Shown: positions 4,666-5,840 of the stretch, piece by piece | Layout of the letters: each line of letters begins with the position of its first letter | Numbering within the stretch: position 1 is the first letter of the stretch | Assembly (NCBI GenBank): GCA_913055195.1 | Contig: CAJXJU010000095.1 | Span: 1-5,840, forward strand | Source: an uncultured Desulfohalobiaceae bacterium | Lineage (GTDB): Bacteria; Desulfobacterota; Desulfovibrionia; Desulfovibrionales; Desulfonatronovibrionaceae | Length of the DNA: 5,840 bases | Direction: 5' to 3' | Program-made: the position numbers and the translations under genes | The notes under the pieces: generated by a model | Databases searched by the model: none | What the model saw: only the letters and a program-made list of their open reading frames with translations | Told to the model about the DNA's origin: nothing

Positions 4666-5840
4666 GTGGGTACTTATCTGCTTTCGGTTATAATTCCTGT
4701 ATTTAATCAATGGCAGTTGACCAGGAATTGTCTTTTGAGCCTGAAGCAATATACGCCAGGAGAAAATTTTGAAGTTATAGTTGTGGATAATGGATCAAGT
4801 GATGAGACAAATACGCATTGCCCAATAGTTGGTCAGAATCTTTTCGGGCAGCAGTTTAAATATATCAGGCTTGAGAGAAATATAAATTTTGGGCCGGCCT
4901 GTAATCTGGGCGCTAAGAAGTCTCAGGGTCATTTTTTATTTTTTTTAAATAATGATACTCTGGTGACAGAAAATTGGTTGCCGCCACTTTTAAATGCATT
5001 TGATGAAGATAAAAATTTAGGCGCTGTAGGGCCATTACTTTTGTATCCTGATAATACTGTACAACATTTAGGCATAGCGTTTACACCTTTAAAAAAGCCT
5101 TTCCATTTATATCAATATTTTCTTAAAGATCATGCTGTTGTTAGAAATAGATATTCTTTGCAAGCTATTACTGGTGCTGCTTTTTTAATTCCAAAAATTG
5201 TATTTAACAGTTGTGGTAGATTTTATGAAGATTATCAAAATGGTTATGAAGATATAGATATATGTATTCAAATTGGCAAAATAGGGAAAAAATTGGGAGT
5301 TGTTGCTAAAAGTATAGTTTATCATTTGTCAGGTCAGACACCTCGGTCAAGTGAGTTAAATAATATTGCATTATTTGCTAAACGTTGTTGGACAGAAATA
5401 AAGCCTGATATGCATATATTCTTGAATGAAGATGGTTATGATTTAGAATTAAGTTATTTGTTTAATCCAATTCCAAAGTTATCAGTAGAAAAAGAAAATT
5501 TTTATTTGAACAGTAATAGACAGCTTGATTTTGACCATGATTGGTATTGTCAGATGATAAAAAAAGAACCATTTTGGTTTAAATGTTATGTAAACCTTCT
5601 TGGATTTTATATAGGTACTAATCAGTATGGTTTGGCAGAAGATATACTTAATAAAGCAAATTATTTTTTCCCACGTGAAATATTATTACCATTATTAGAA
5701 AAAATATCTTTTAAAATAGATACAGTTAAATGGAAAACAAAAATTGCTAAAATAAAACAAACTTTAAAGGTAGAACAAGAAATGCTTGTGAAAGAGAATG
5801 TAATTAATTATTTAAAAGGGTTGATTAAAGAAGATGAGAA
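4666..5840 (+). CDS. family 2 glycosyltransferase (GT-A fold) with C-terminal extension, 3' end outside window
   Basis: This frame stays open from the GTG at 4666 to the window edge: 391 codons with no stop, so the gene is partial. Residues 7-230 form a GT2 catalytic domain: LSVIIPVFNQ (6-15), VVDNGSSDET (39-48), N72 and N74-FGPACNLG (donor pocket), the NND metal-binding motif (95-97, in place of DxD), TGAAFLIP (169-176) and the catalytic-base segment GYEDIDICIQIG (193-204), then H220. Known GT2 members of this kind invert a nucleotide sugar onto O-antigen, core or glycoprotein acceptors; the precise substrate is unknown. Residues 231-391 lie outside the catalytic domain. One TPR-like stretch is seen at about 305-336 (Y315, A324, A331, P336), followed by a Lys-rich, probably helical tail. 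It starts 15 bases after the family 4 gene and was probably co-transcribed with it. Base composition is much more AT-rich than in the other genes. Confidence 0.85.
   Translation, partial: MGTYLLSVIIPVFNQWQLTRNCLLSLKQYTPGENFEVIVVDNGSSDETNTHCPIVGQNLFGQQFKYIRLERNINFGPACNLGAKKSQGHFLFFLNNDTLVTENWLPPLLNAFDEDKNLGAVGPLLLYPDNTVQHLGIAFTPLKKPFHLYQYFLKDHAVVRNRYSLQAITGAAFLIPKIVFNSCGRFYEDYQNGYEDIDICIQIGKIGKKLGVVAKSIVYHLSGQTPRSSELNNIALFAKRCWTEIKPDMHIFLNEDGYDLELSYLFNPIPKLSVEKENFYLNSNRQLDFDHDWYCQMIKKEPFWFKCYVNLLGFYIGTNQYGLAEDILNKANYFFPREILLPLLEKISFKIDTVKWKTKIAKIKQTLKVEQEMLVKENVINYLKGLIKEDE

Noticed and set aside
4650..4706. Frameshift in the family 2 glycosyltransferase, with ATG at 4650 as the true start
   Set aside because: The GT2 homology starts right after the GTG at 4666 and continues unbroken for 391 codons. 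The frame from 4650 does not add domain sequence, so no frameshift is needed.
1..5840. tRNA, rRNA, CRISPR array, insertion sequence or phage gene
   Set aside because: No cloverleaf, rRNA-like segment, regularly spaced repeats, transposase or integrase motif was seen on either strand. The palindromes present are single short elements.

Overview
The window is an ordinary chromosomal stretch from a Gram-negative bacterium. HldD makes the heptose of the lipopolysaccharide (LPS) inner core, so an LPS-bearing outer membrane is implied. The pairing of rsfS with gpmI, followed by a small CxxC protein and an LPS gene, is compatible with a deltaproteobacterium of the Desulfovibrionales type. That placement is inference from gene content and cannot be pinned to a genus here.

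Layout. A strong inverted repeat (16-54) lies just before rsfS (67-480), which encodes the ribosomal silencing factor. rsfS overlaps gpmI (473-2011), the cofactor-independent phosphoglycerate mutase, by 8 bases. A 114-base gap holding a palindromic GGGGCAGAT/ATCTGCCC element leads to a small zinc-ribbon-like protein (2126-2362). That gene converges on hldD (2414-3385, minus strand) across a second hairpin (2381-2413). After an 83-base divergent intergenic region come two plus-strand glycosyltransferase genes. The first is a complete family 4 enzyme with a GT-B fold (3469-4650). The second is a family 2 enzyme with a GT-A fold (GTG start at 4666) that runs off the right edge and carries a long C-terminal extension with one TPR-like stretch. 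No gene-free stretch exceeds 114 bases.

How the genes fit together. The left half is housekeeping: translation control and lower glycolysis, translationally coupled. The right half is surface-glycan biosynthesis: HldD supplies ADP-L-glycero-D-manno-heptose for the LPS inner core, and the two glycosyltransferases probably act on LPS outer core, O-antigen or another surface polysaccharide. Base composition changes along the window. Hand-counted 60-base rows run from 53% G+C (1021-1080, gpmI) through 45% and 35% (family 4 gene) to 17-23% in the family 2 gene, which suggests the right edge enters a variable, possibly imported, glycan cluster.

I found no RNA genes, CRISPR array, transposase or phage gene, and no evidence for an undescribed multi-gene system. 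The points most worth checking are the two related palindromes flanking the zinc-ribbon gene, the hairpin before rsfS, and the AT-rich extension of the last glycosyltransferase.
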